This document shows positions 27,608 through 34,844 of a stretch of DNA of 64,000 nucleotides, piece after piece. The stretch comes from Photobacterium profundum SS9. Its GTDB lineage: Bacteria; Pseudomonadota; Gammaproteobacteria; Enterobacterales; Vibrionaceae. The stretch spans positions 3,237,411-3,301,410 of the forward strand of contig NC_006370.1 in the NCBI RefSeq assembly GCF_000196255.1, written 5' to 3'. Position numbers and translations under genes: made by a program. Position 1 is the stretch's first letter; every line of letters begins with the position of its first letter. The notes under the pieces are model-generated. The model searched no databases. It saw nothing but the letters and a program-made list of their open reading frames with translations, and was not told the origin of the DNA.

Positions 27608-28446
27608 GACACTTCCTCTGTAAAATACGTCAAACGTTCGCTTGGTTGTATATAACTAAGCGCAATCTTTCTTAATTAGTAATTATGAGTCTTTAGGTGG
27701 TAATTGGTTTCATATGCATACATATGAATTTAATTTTAAACAATATAAAAAACTTATCGGCATTATAGACAGCCAATAAAATAAAATCTTGGTGTTTTTA
27801 AATGAATCTTTAAAGCTGAATCACAAATAATGAAATATAAATACCTTTCAAGTTAAACGTCAAAATAATAACAAGGCATGTCATTTGATTGACGTAGAGA
27901 TATAACTATCAATACTGGTAAAATAGATTTTTAACTCTAAATAAATGGAAGATTAAATTCTATAAAAATAATCCACCATAAAAGCACGACACTTAAGCTG
28001 TTGATTTAAAATCGATATCACCTCGAGGTGATAATGATCACTTTTATATCATGCGCTTATATTCAATGTATTTTATTCTTAGGCCTGTTTACCTACGAGG
28101 GGGGGGATAAATAGATTACGTAATCGACAATAAAGTTAACAATCTATTTTTATATTGCGATGGTTAAAGTTTCGTCGAGTTATGACTCTAAATAAATGCA
28201 TTTGTATTATCTAAATACCCAATGATGTTATTGGACACAATGCTAATTTATATTTTACATTAATGTTTATTTATTAAAATGATGGGCTTATTAATCAATA
28301 CTGATTTTTCTTGCTTCCTCTAATATCGACTCACTCGATGGATGTTTTTGAGCGCCCTTATTTCATAGATAAAGGCGGTATGAATCCTGTATTTGTCTAC
28401 AGTCATGACTATGCTCAATTCTGTAGGACTAACACACGACTCTCTA
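27608..28446. other. Long AT-rich intergenic region
   Basis: 839 bases, very AT-rich. Notable items: a self-complementary CACCTCGAGGTG near 28020 followed by GTGATAATGATCAC (28029-28042), which resembles a CRP half-site pair but lies over 400 bases from the lipoprotein gene; and an eight-G run near 28098. A 40-codon frame at 28338-28460 lacks family resemblance and overlaps the SDR end. Otherwise nothing recognisable. Confidence 0.4.
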
Positions 28447-29274
28447 TTAATTACCTTTAACTAAAATACGATCAAGCATTCTTGATGATAAAAAGCGACG
28501 AAGGTACCCAAATATATAGGTTGATTTTGTCACATAGTAACGCGGCTTAGGGCTGGCGCTATCTAAGATTCTCTGTAACTGATTCAATACCGCTTCCGGA
28601 CCAAGTGTAAAAGGGGTTGAAGACTCCTGACTTCCCAGCCTTGCTAACGTTTTCTGATAATTCTTTTTATGCCGGGAGCCATCTATATCTATTGCACTTT
28701 TAACTGCACGTAAAGAGTTCTCTCTGAACTTGCTCACAATTGGCCCAGGCTCGATTAAACTGACAGAGATGTTTGTATCCATCAATTCCAAGCGAAGAGT
28801 ATCTGAATAGCCCTCTAAAGCGAATTTTGTTGCCGAGTATGCTCCGCGATACTTCATAGCGACCAGCCCCAACACAGAACTATTTTGAACTATTTTCCCA
28901 TGCCCTTGCTTCAACATAACTGGAATCACAGCCCTAGTCAGGTCATGTAAGCCAAAGAAGTTCGTTTCAAACTGTGCTCGAAGCGCCTCTGTCGGTAGGT
29001 CTTCGATTGCTCCGCCCTGACCGTACCCAGCATTATTGAATAACACATCTAACTTACCGCCCGTTAGCTGCAATGTTTCTTTTAGTGCAGAGTGAATAGA
29101 TGCTGAGTCCGTTACATCAAGCTGAACACAGGAAACTCCCTGTGCTTTGAGCACTGCCACATCTTCGGGCTTTCGGCAGCTAGCAATAACCTGATAGCCA
29201 GCTTCGTGTAGTTGCTCTGCACAGTAACGACCAATACCACTGCTACACCCGGTAATTAATATCGACGTTTTCAT
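28447..29274 (-). CDS. YbbO-like short-chain dehydrogenase/reductase
   Basis: 275 residues. Classical SDR: TGCSSGIGRY (residue 8), NNAGYG (about 86), catalytic Ser in VQNSSVLG (about 140), and YSATK (Tyr/Lys about 155), then IEPGPIVSKF. The C-terminal basic hydrophobic tail (YIFGYLRRFLSSRMLDRILVKG) resembles YbbO, an NADP-dependent aldehyde reductase in E. coli. It occupies the ybbO neighbourhood but is inverted relative to tesA and cnoX, while a separate ybbO remnant remains beside tesA. Likely oxidoreductase of aldehydes/lipids; substrate unproven. Confidence 0.85.
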   Translation of the reverse strand: MKTSILITGCSSGIGRYCAEQLHEAGYQVIASCRKPEDVAVLKAQGVSCVQLDVTDSASIHSALKETLQLTGGKLDVLFNNAGYGQGGAIEDLPTEALRAQFETNFFGLHDLTRAVIPVMLKQGHGKIVQNSSVLGLVAMKYRGAYSATKFALEGYSDTLRLELMDTNISVSLIEPGPIVSKFRENSLRAVKSAIDIDGSRHKKNYQKTLARLGSQESSTPFTLGPEAVLNQLQRILDSASPKPRYYVTKSTYIFGYLRRFLSSRMLDRILVKGN

Positions 29275-29744
29275 ATTTTCTATCTTCCCACTGCATTCAC
29301 TGAGACTGCCTTATGCCAACCTTAAACGGCAAATAGCCAGCCTTTTATTAGTGAATAAGTATTGAACAATCAGTCCTTTTGATCGAGCATCATAACATGA
29401 GGTTTTTAGTTTACGAACAGTACTCCACAAGCATCAACATTGTAATTTCGTTCGATCTAGAAGGCTACACCGATACACTGCGCCTTGAATTATTCGTGAA
29501 CACAGCTCTCTCTACTTAAAATTACACCTTTACCTGTGTAATAAAAGTTCAATCCTTACATTGTAGCCATCATAAATAAGCATTAAGCACGATTATCGCG
29601 TTAGTAATGACAAAAAAAACAATAACGTAATATTACTGTCACACATTCAGGTTATCTTAATTACGTAGATTGAAGAGAAGCCTCCTGTATCTGATTTCTC
29701 GGCATCTCCCTACGACTTATAACGAAAAACCCTGAGGGTGTGGT

Positions 29745-29816
29745 ATGACATTACGCCAAATAAATATGCTTTGTGTCTGTGTGACACTCGCTTTACTGTT
29801 AACATTTCAAGGCTAA
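29745..29816 (+). CDS. Candidate 23-residue hydrophobic peptide
   Basis: ATG preceded by GAGGG at 6 bases; the peptide MTLRQINMLCVCVTLALLL is a short membrane-like sequence ending in TFQG. The stop codon abuts a perfect terminator stem. This could be a small membrane protein, a leader peptide, or the coding part of a dual-function small RNA. No homologue is known to me. Confidence 0.45.
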   Translation: MTLRQINMLCVCVTLALLLTFQG

Positions 29817-29843
29817 AAAGGAGAGGAGGACTCTCCTTTTTTT
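29816..29843 (+). terminator. Strong terminator after the small ORF
   Basis: AAAAGGAGAG pairs perfectly with CTCTCCTTTT around GAGGA, followed by further T. No long gene ends nearby, so a short transcript must end here. Confidence 0.85.
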
Positions 29844-29978
29844 CGTCTTTACTTCACATTCCCCCTTCTCTTTCTTGATAAACATGTATTAATCCCCATA
29901 TTATTTAATTAAATGCCCCACTTTTTTGCGCTAACTCTGGCAAGGTATAGACAAATTTGAAATTTAAACAGTTTACGG

Positions 29979-30842
29979 ATGAGTAGCATGTACGAACAAT
30001 TAGCGATTGAACTGACAGAACAAAATCTCCAACAAGTGATTGAGCAATCAAAGCAAACACCTGTTGCAATCAGCTTTTGGGCACCATCAATGCCTGAGAC
30101 CCTTGAAGTAAATGCAATACTTGAGAAAATTACTCGTGAGTATCAAGGGCAACTTGTTCTTGCGACTCTTAACTGTGAAACCCAGCAAATGGTTGCCTCA
30201 CAGTTTGGCGTTCGAGGTTTACCTACAGTTGCATTGTTTAAAGATGGTCAACCCGCAGATGGTAGCTCAGGCCCTCAAACAGAAGCTAGCCTGCGTGAAA
30301 TGTTGAATAAGCATCTACCAAGCCAAGAAGAATTACAGTTAAAGGCAGCGTTAACGCTCGTCGATAATAAAGAATATGCTCAAGCCCTGCCTGTACTTCG
30401 CCAACTCGCGACTGCATTCCCCCAAGCAGGCATTGTCACTCTTGCCATCGCTGAATGTTTAGTGGAAACCGCTCAATTTGATGAAGCTGAAACGTTACTA
30501 GCAACCGTTCTAATGCAAGATCAAGATGCAAAATACAAAGGCTTAATGGCGAAACTTGAATTACACAAGCAAGCAAGCGATTCTCCAGAAATCCGGTCAT
30601 TAGAAGAGAAACTTGCCACTACCCCAACAGATTCAGCCATTTCTTTCGATCTGGCTATTCAATACAATCAGGTAAGCCGTACCGAAGAAGCATTAGAATT
30701 ATTGATTACGATTTTACAGAAAGACTTAAACTTTGCAGATGGTAGCGCGAAGAAAACGATGATGGATATTCTTGCCGCATTAGGCCAAGGTAATCCAATT
30801 ACTGGGCAATATCGCCGCAAGCTATACTCCCTTTTATACTAA
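29979..30842 (+). CDS. cnoX: Chaperedoxin CnoX (YbbN)
   Basis: 287 residues: an N-terminal thioredoxin fold (1-110) and C-terminal TPR-like helices ending in YRRKLYSLLY, as in E. coli YbbN. It binds unfolded, oxidised proteins and hands them to DnaK/GroEL. The thioredoxin active-site region reads FWAPSMPET with no cysteine, so no thiol reductase activity is expected; Cys66 in LNCETQQ aligns with the Cys I recall as forming mixed disulphides in E. coli. A second ATG at 29988 is preceded by GGATGAG and may be the true start. Confidence 0.94.
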   Translation: MSSMYEQLAIELTEQNLQQVIEQSKQTPVAISFWAPSMPETLEVNAILEKITREYQGQLVLATLNCETQQMVASQFGVRGLPTVALFKDGQPADGSSGPQTEASLREMLNKHLPSQEELQLKAALTLVDNKEYAQALPVLRQLATAFPQAGIVTLAIAECLVETAQFDEAETLLATVLMQDQDAKYKGLMAKLELHKQASDSPEIRSLEEKLATTPTDSAISFDLAIQYNQVSRTEEALELLITILQKDLNFADGSAKKTMMDILAALGQGNPITGQYRRKLYSLLY

Positions 30843-30862
30843 ATAAAGATTTTCGACATATC

Positions 30863-30900
30863 AAAAAGGGCAGAGTAATCATCATTACTCTGCCCTTTTT
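30863..30900. terminator. Bidirectional terminator, cnoX / META lipoprotein
   Basis: A 17-bp perfect stem (AAAAAGGGCAGAGTAAT with its complement) around a 4-base loop, with A- and T-tracts, between two convergent genes. Confidence 0.95.
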
Positions 30901-30922
30901 ATTTTAAATCTGTACCAATCAA

Positions 30923-31345
30923 TTAAATATGTTTATTGGCTTTTTCAAATATTAAGAAACGATCATCAGAATCCACGACTAAGGTCTCATTCACTACTTC
31001 AATATTGGTTGTATGACGTAAGACATTCATAATATTTTGCTCTTGTTCAACGATTTCTGGCAGACACATTTTATGCGTCACAATAGGTAGTGTGAAATTC
31101 ACTGAACTATCATCAATATTCAATTTCCCTTTAAATAAGTTACAGCCAGTAAAACCTGCAACGCCTAGATTCTCTTCAATGATCATACCTGGTTGGCGCT
31201 TAGTGATACCTGGAATACTAATCCCACCCTCAAGAACCCACTCACCCACATATTGATCAGATTCACTTAATAAGTGTTGATTTGAAAAGCACCCAGTTAA
31301 AGGCAAAGCGAGCATAGCTAAAATGCAAAATTTAATTTTTTTCAT
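30923..31345 (-). CDS. META-domain lipoprotein (HslJ-like)
   Basis: 140 residues from ATG 31345; the upstream extension is rejected because MKKIKFCILAMLALPLTGC is a perfect lipoprotein signal (Cys at residue 19). The mature part matches the META domain: a central GFTGCNLFKGK near residue 70 and a C-terminal LVVDSDDRFLIFEK strand. HslJ-type proteins are heat-shock or novobiocin-resistance associated envelope proteins with unknown chemistry. Downstream of the OmpA-like gene but separated by a terminator. Confidence 0.85.
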   Translation of the reverse strand: MKKIKFCILAMLALPLTGCFSNQHLLSESDQYVGEWVLEGGISIPGITKRQPGMIIEENLGVAGFTGCNLFKGKLNIDDSSVNFTLPIVTHKMCLPEIVEQEQNIMNVLRHTTNIEVVNETLVVDSDDRFLIFEKANKHI

Positions 31346-31424
31346 CGTGTAGTTGTAACTTTCCGAGATACTAATCACCTTAAGTAACGGATACCCACAA
31401 TTATTTAAGGTGATTAAAATTTGA

Positions 31425-31452
31425 ATAAAAAAATGCCGGTAAAACCGGCATT
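31425..31452 (-). terminator. Terminator of the OmpA-like gene
   Basis: AATGCCGGT (31432-31440) pairs with ACCGGCATT (31444-31452); on the minus strand it is followed by a T-run from 31431. Confidence 0.9.
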
Positions 31453-31523
31453 CGCAATTGTTACCTGAAATCAAGATAGTCAAAATGCAATAACGCCTTA
31501 CCGCTATTGCATTGAACCTCTAA

Positions 31524-32489
31524 TTACTTGATTACAACTTCAACAGAACGCTCGATTAGAGACTTGCCGTTGTCGTCTGTAAGTGGGTTCTGATCAGCAA
31601 CAGATGTTACTGTTAGGCGAGATGCATCAACACCGTTGTCAATTAGGTACTGAGATACAGCGTTTGCGCGTGCTTCAGATACTTTAGCGTTGATTGCAGC
31701 AGTACCTGTTGAATCAGTACGACCTATGATTTCAGCCGTTAGTTCAGGGTTCGCTTGCAGCGTTTGTGCAACTTCATTCAAGTTGTAACGACCGTAGTCG
31801 TTCACATCAACTTGACCAGTTTGGTAAGGAAGTACGAAGTTTGAACGAGTCATTGTCGTTACTTCTACAGGCACTTCTTTAACAACTTCAACTTCTTGAG
31901 TTACGATCATTGGTGTTGCAGGTTGACCGAACTTGTAAGTCATACCCCAGTAAACCTGATGAAGATCAGTGTCTTGACCTTGGCTCAATTCTAAGTTCTG
32001 GTAGTAATCGTAACCAATCTTAGTTGATACCGCATTAGTTAGTTGGTACTCAAGACCAACACCCGCTGTACCTGTGAAGCTATCGTCGATCTCACCTTCA
32101 GCAAAGATGTAAGTTGCACCCAACTTACCGAATACAGATAGGTCTTGTGTAAAGTAGTAGTTACCTTTAACACCAAGAGTACCAAGGTGTAGATCTGCAT
32201 TACCTAGGTCATGCATGTAATCGTAGCTAGTATAAAGACCAACATTTTTGTTGAAGTCGTAACCAGCTTCTAATTTAGAGCTGAATGCTTCACCAGTACC
32301 AGCACCATTAAGGTTAGACAGGTCATTGCTATCAACGATACCCATACCCATACCAGCACCGATCCAAAAACCAGCTTTATCTACCGATTGAGTCGCATCA
32401 TTTACAACTGCATCGTCAGCCATTGCTTGAGTCGCTACACCTAGAGAAAGTGCAGCAAGAACTGATAAAGATAGTGATTTCAATTTCAT
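31524..32489 (-). CDS. OmpA-like outer membrane protein
   Basis: 321 residues. Signal peptide to about residue 24 (QAMADD), an eight-strand beta-barrel (about 35-190; many alternate aromatic residues, GYDFNKNVGLYTSYDY), a hinge, then a C-terminal peptidoglycan-binding OmpA domain with GRTDSTGTAAINAKVSEARA and ANAVSQYL near residues 250-285. Anchors the outer membrane to peptidoglycan. Codon use is strongly biased, indicating high expression. Divergent across 678 bases from a ToxR-like regulator, a plausible controller. Confidence 0.92.
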   Translation of the reverse strand: MKLKSLSLSVLAALSLGVATQAMADDAVVNDATQSVDKAGFWIGAGMGMGIVDSNDLSNLNGAGTGEAFSSKLEAGYDFNKNVGLYTSYDYMHDLGNADLHLGTLGVKGNYYFTQDLSVFGKLGATYIFAEGEIDDSFTGTAGVGLEYQLTNAVSTKIGYDYYQNLELSQGQDTDLHQVYWGMTYKFGQPATPMIVTQEVEVVKEVPVEVTTMTRSNFVLPYQTGQVDVNDYGRYNLNEVAQTLQANPELTAEIIGRTDSTGTAAINAKVSEARANAVSQYLIDNGVDASRLTVTSVADQNPLTDDNGKSLIERSVEVVIK

Positions 32490-33167
32490 TATAAACTCCG
32501 AATTTTCTAATTGGCCACTCGTTAATGCGTACTGATTTTTTTCTATTGTACTGCCGAGGGCATGTCAGGAACGAGATACATACTGCGACTAAGTTCCCTA
32601 CTGAACAAATAATAAAAATGTTGTTCATTCTTAATTAGGTTTATTCATTCCCATCAACAGTACGAGTTCTGAAACATGACATTTTCAGAAAAAAACCAAA
32701 ACAAAGAGTGATAAAGATCACAATTCAAGTTCTGAAAAACATAAAACCCAACACGAGAAAAATATAAAAGCATAAAAAACGATAATTAACAGCAGCTTAA
32801 GAAAGACTTAGGTTAAGTGCATTTATAAAACCACTCACTTCTGAAAGCTATAAAATGAAAATAAAAACACGCTAAAACAATGATTCAACCAATCAACGCT
32901 CATGGCCGTCTCTTCCATAAATCCTTTATTTTGTTAGGATCCCTTTCGAAAAATAAACATGTGTGAATAGCAATATGCCTGACTTTTTATACCATTGAGT
33001 ATATTCATACGAATACCCAATATTGCACTTTGTCGAACATGGTTTCATTACTGTGTTATATGAAAACCATTGCCCTCAGTGTATTTAGCCGTCTTGATAA
33101 AACACATTAAGAATAAGAAAGCGACAGATTGCTAATTTTGTCGCATACAATAAATAGGTAATAGCAC
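32490..33167. other. Divergent regulatory region of the OmpA-like gene and toxR-like gene
   Basis: 678 bases, very AT-rich, without an ORF of note. It contains a CRP-like palindrome (listed) and several repeated TTCTGAAA motifs (near 32671, 32735 and 32840, spacing roughly 64-105 bases) that might be binding sites for the adjacent membrane regulator; this is speculative. Confidence 0.4.
32707..32723. promoter_or_regulatory. CRP-like binding site
   Basis: AGTGATAAAGATCACAA has the GTGA-N6-TCAC symmetry of the cAMP-CRP consensus with an AT-rich context. It lies about 220 bases upstream of the OmpA-like start. Confidence 0.5.
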
Positions 33168-33803
33168 ATGATCATCTATAAGCATGGTAATGACATTTTT
33201 GAGCCTCAGAAAAGTGCTTTTCGAACCACAGAAAGCACGACAAAACTCAGTGCGAGCGAAACTAAAGTTTTGCAGTATTTGATTGAAAATAATGGCGAGA
33301 TAATTACACGAGAAAAATTGCTAGAGATAGGATGGCCCAACAAAGTTGTTGTACCTAACTCACTGAATGTAGCCATTGCTAATTTAAGAAAAGCATTCAA
33401 AACCAAGATCGAAATTATTATCACGATTAAAGGTGCAGGATTTACGATTGCCAAAAATACCTTCATTCAACATACGATACAACCAGAACCTATCTCTCTG
33501 GTTAATGAAGAAATGGATGCAGAAAAGTCAGATAAAAAAAACATAAGCATCCATAACGATGGTCATTCAATAAGCAAATCTAAACGCCAACTATTTCAAA
33601 CGGTATCTTTTAGTATTTCTTTTGTGGTGGTATTTACGTGGGTCACGTTATGGGTAAGTAGCTGGCAATCGCCGCCTTGTATCAGTTTTAACGAACAAGA
33701 AATTTGCGGCAATATTGAGTTGCTCAATCTTGAAGATCTTCCTAAAACAGCAAGTCGCTCTCTATATATTGATTTTAAAGGTAACATTTATGAAGCACAG
33801 TAA
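33168..33803 (+). CDS. ToxR/TcpP-like membrane-anchored transcription regulator
   Basis: 211 residues. An N-terminal OmpR/ToxR-type winged helix (about 10-98; SASETKVLQYLIENNGEIITRE, NSLNVAIANLRKAF), a linker, one membrane segment (about 143-164), and a short periplasmic part of about 45 residues with Cys171 and Cys180. Such proteins bind DNA while in the membrane and respond to periplasmic cues. The downstream gene overlaps by 14 bases and encodes a ToxS-like partner. The periplasmic part is much shorter than in ToxR of Vibrio, so this is a paralogue, not the main ToxR. Confidence 0.86.
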   Translation: MIIYKHGNDIFEPQKSAFRTTESTTKLSASETKVLQYLIENNGEIITREKLLEIGWPNKVVVPNSLNVAIANLRKAFKTKIEIIITIKGAGFTIAKNTFIQHTIQPEPISLVNEEMDAEKSDKKNISIHNDGHSISKSKRQLFQTVSFSISFVVVFTWVTLWVSSWQSPPCISFNEQEICGNIELLNLEDLPKTASRSLYIDFKGNIYEAQ

Positions 33804-34230
33804 ACTCATTTTAATGGCGTTTATTGCCTTTGTTGGATTATTGCTATTTCCTGTTATCAATGGGCTTGGCTGCGATTTTAGTTTCAAATACATGATTGAT
33901 GATCGTGAAGAGTTTGGCAGCTGTAAGCTTGGGCAGTACACGTTAATTGAATACCCAGATAAAGATAATGGCTATACCGTACTTAATGGTTTGTATTTTA
34001 ATATCTTTAATAATGCAGTGATTGTCGTAACCAGCCACGAAGATCATACCAAGAAAATGACACCAGAAGTCATGAGTGCTATCAATGTATTAAATCAACG
34101 TTCTTGGTATCAAATGAGCATGGAACAAATATCTCCATCCCATATGGCGGTTTATACCGATACTCCATCAGATACGATGAAAGTTATTCAATATAAGGGC
34201 AAGCTATCTTTGTTAGGTAAAGACGCTTAA
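33790..34230 (+). CDS. ToxS/TcpH-like periplasmic partner protein
   Basis: 146 residues from ATG 33790 (AAAGGTAA at 7 bases); an upstream extension to 33715 is rejected. N-terminal membrane anchor (LILMAFIAFVGLLLFPV, about 6-22), then a periplasmic domain with Cys28 and Cys45. Sequence identity to known ToxS is not obvious; the assignment rests on gene position, overlap with the regulator, topology and size. It probably stabilises the regulator. Its stop overlaps the convergent cueR stop region (34227-34230). Confidence 0.7.
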   Translation: MKHSKLILMAFIAFVGLLLFPVINGLGCDFSFKYMIDDREEFGSCKLGQYTLIEYPDKDNGYTVLNGLYFNIFNNAVIVVTSHEDHTKKMTPEVMSAINVLNQRSWYQMSMEQISPSHMAVYTDTPSDTMKVIQYKGKLSLLGKDA

Positions 34231-34616
34231 TCTTGGCTTAAACCCTCGATAATTGGGCATGCCGCCCCCTCATTCCCTGGGCATTGTTTCGTCAATGTTT
34301 CCAGGGTTTTCTTCATCTTCAATAACTCCTCTATTTTATGATCAATTTCAATTAACTTTTCCTGGGCTTTCAGTTTTACATCTGCACTTTTACGCTTAGG
34401 ATCCCGCGATAATGCCAGTAATTCACCACACTCCTCTAAAGAAAACCCAACTAAACGTGAGCGACGAATAAGGTTTAACTCTGCAACATGCTTTTCACCA
34501 TATAGGCGGTAACCATTGCTGCTACGCTCTGGCACTGTAATAATTCCTTTCCCTTCATAGAATCGGATCGTTTTGGTGGTTAACCCTGTTTTTGTTGCGA
34601 CGTTGCTAATATTCAT
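34227..34616 (-). CDS. cueR: Cu(I)-responsive MerR-family regulator CueR
   Basis: 129 residues from ATG 34616; the upstream extension is rejected because the family begins MNISxVA. MerR helix-turn-helix (TKTGLTTKTIRFYEGKGI), dimerisation helix, and the C-terminal metal loop CPGNEGAACPI, whose two Cys are the linear Cu(I) ligands in CueR. It activates copA by DNA distortion. Divergent from copA with 228 bases between. Confidence 0.93.
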   Translation of the reverse strand: MNISNVATKTGLTTKTIRFYEGKGIITVPERSSNGYRLYGEKHVAELNLIRRSRLVGFSLEECGELLALSRDPKRKSADVKLKAQEKLIEIDHKIEELLKMKKTLETLTKQCPGNEGAACPIIEGLSQD

Positions 34617-34749
34617 ACCCGCCTCTTGAACATTACAGCTTATGTAAGGTTGTTGGACTCTATTATTCTGTGAAGATTCCCTTTTTGACAAGTTTTTTTT
34701 ATCCTATCGACCATTTAGAGCACCTGTCGAATTAATTGATATAACGCAC

Positions 34750-34780
34750 TTGACCTTACACCAACCAGAAGGTTTATTGT
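34750..34780 (+). promoter_or_regulatory. CueR-controlled copA promoter
   Basis: -35 TTGACC (34750-34755), 19-bp spacer, weak -10 TATTGT (34775-34780). The spacer carries the dyad ACCTT-N11-AAGGT (34753-34773), the standard CueR operator geometry with overlong spacer. Confidence 0.88.
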
Positions 34781-34844
34781 TACTATCAAATTAAAATATT
34801 CTTTACTTTTCCACTTATCGCTTCTCGTAGCTAAGGTGACAAAC

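Larger units (their letters stand above)
29275..29978. other. Intergenic region with a small transcribed-looking unit
   Basis: 704 bases between the inverted SDR and cnoX. It is AT-rich except for 29650-29843, which holds a 23-codon ORF and a strong terminator (listed separately). Promoter sequences for the SDR and cnoX must also lie here but are not clear. Confidence 0.5.

Noticed and set aside
28029..28042. CRP-like GTGATAATGATCAC
   Set aside because: Half-sites fit, but it is more than 400 bases from the nearest start and the region is so AT-rich that chance occurrence is likely.
28338..28460. 40-codon ORF before the inverted SDR (MDVFERPYFIDKGGMN start)
   Set aside because: Looks somewhat protein-like but has no ribosome-binding site, runs antisense into the SDR end and shows no similarity I can name.
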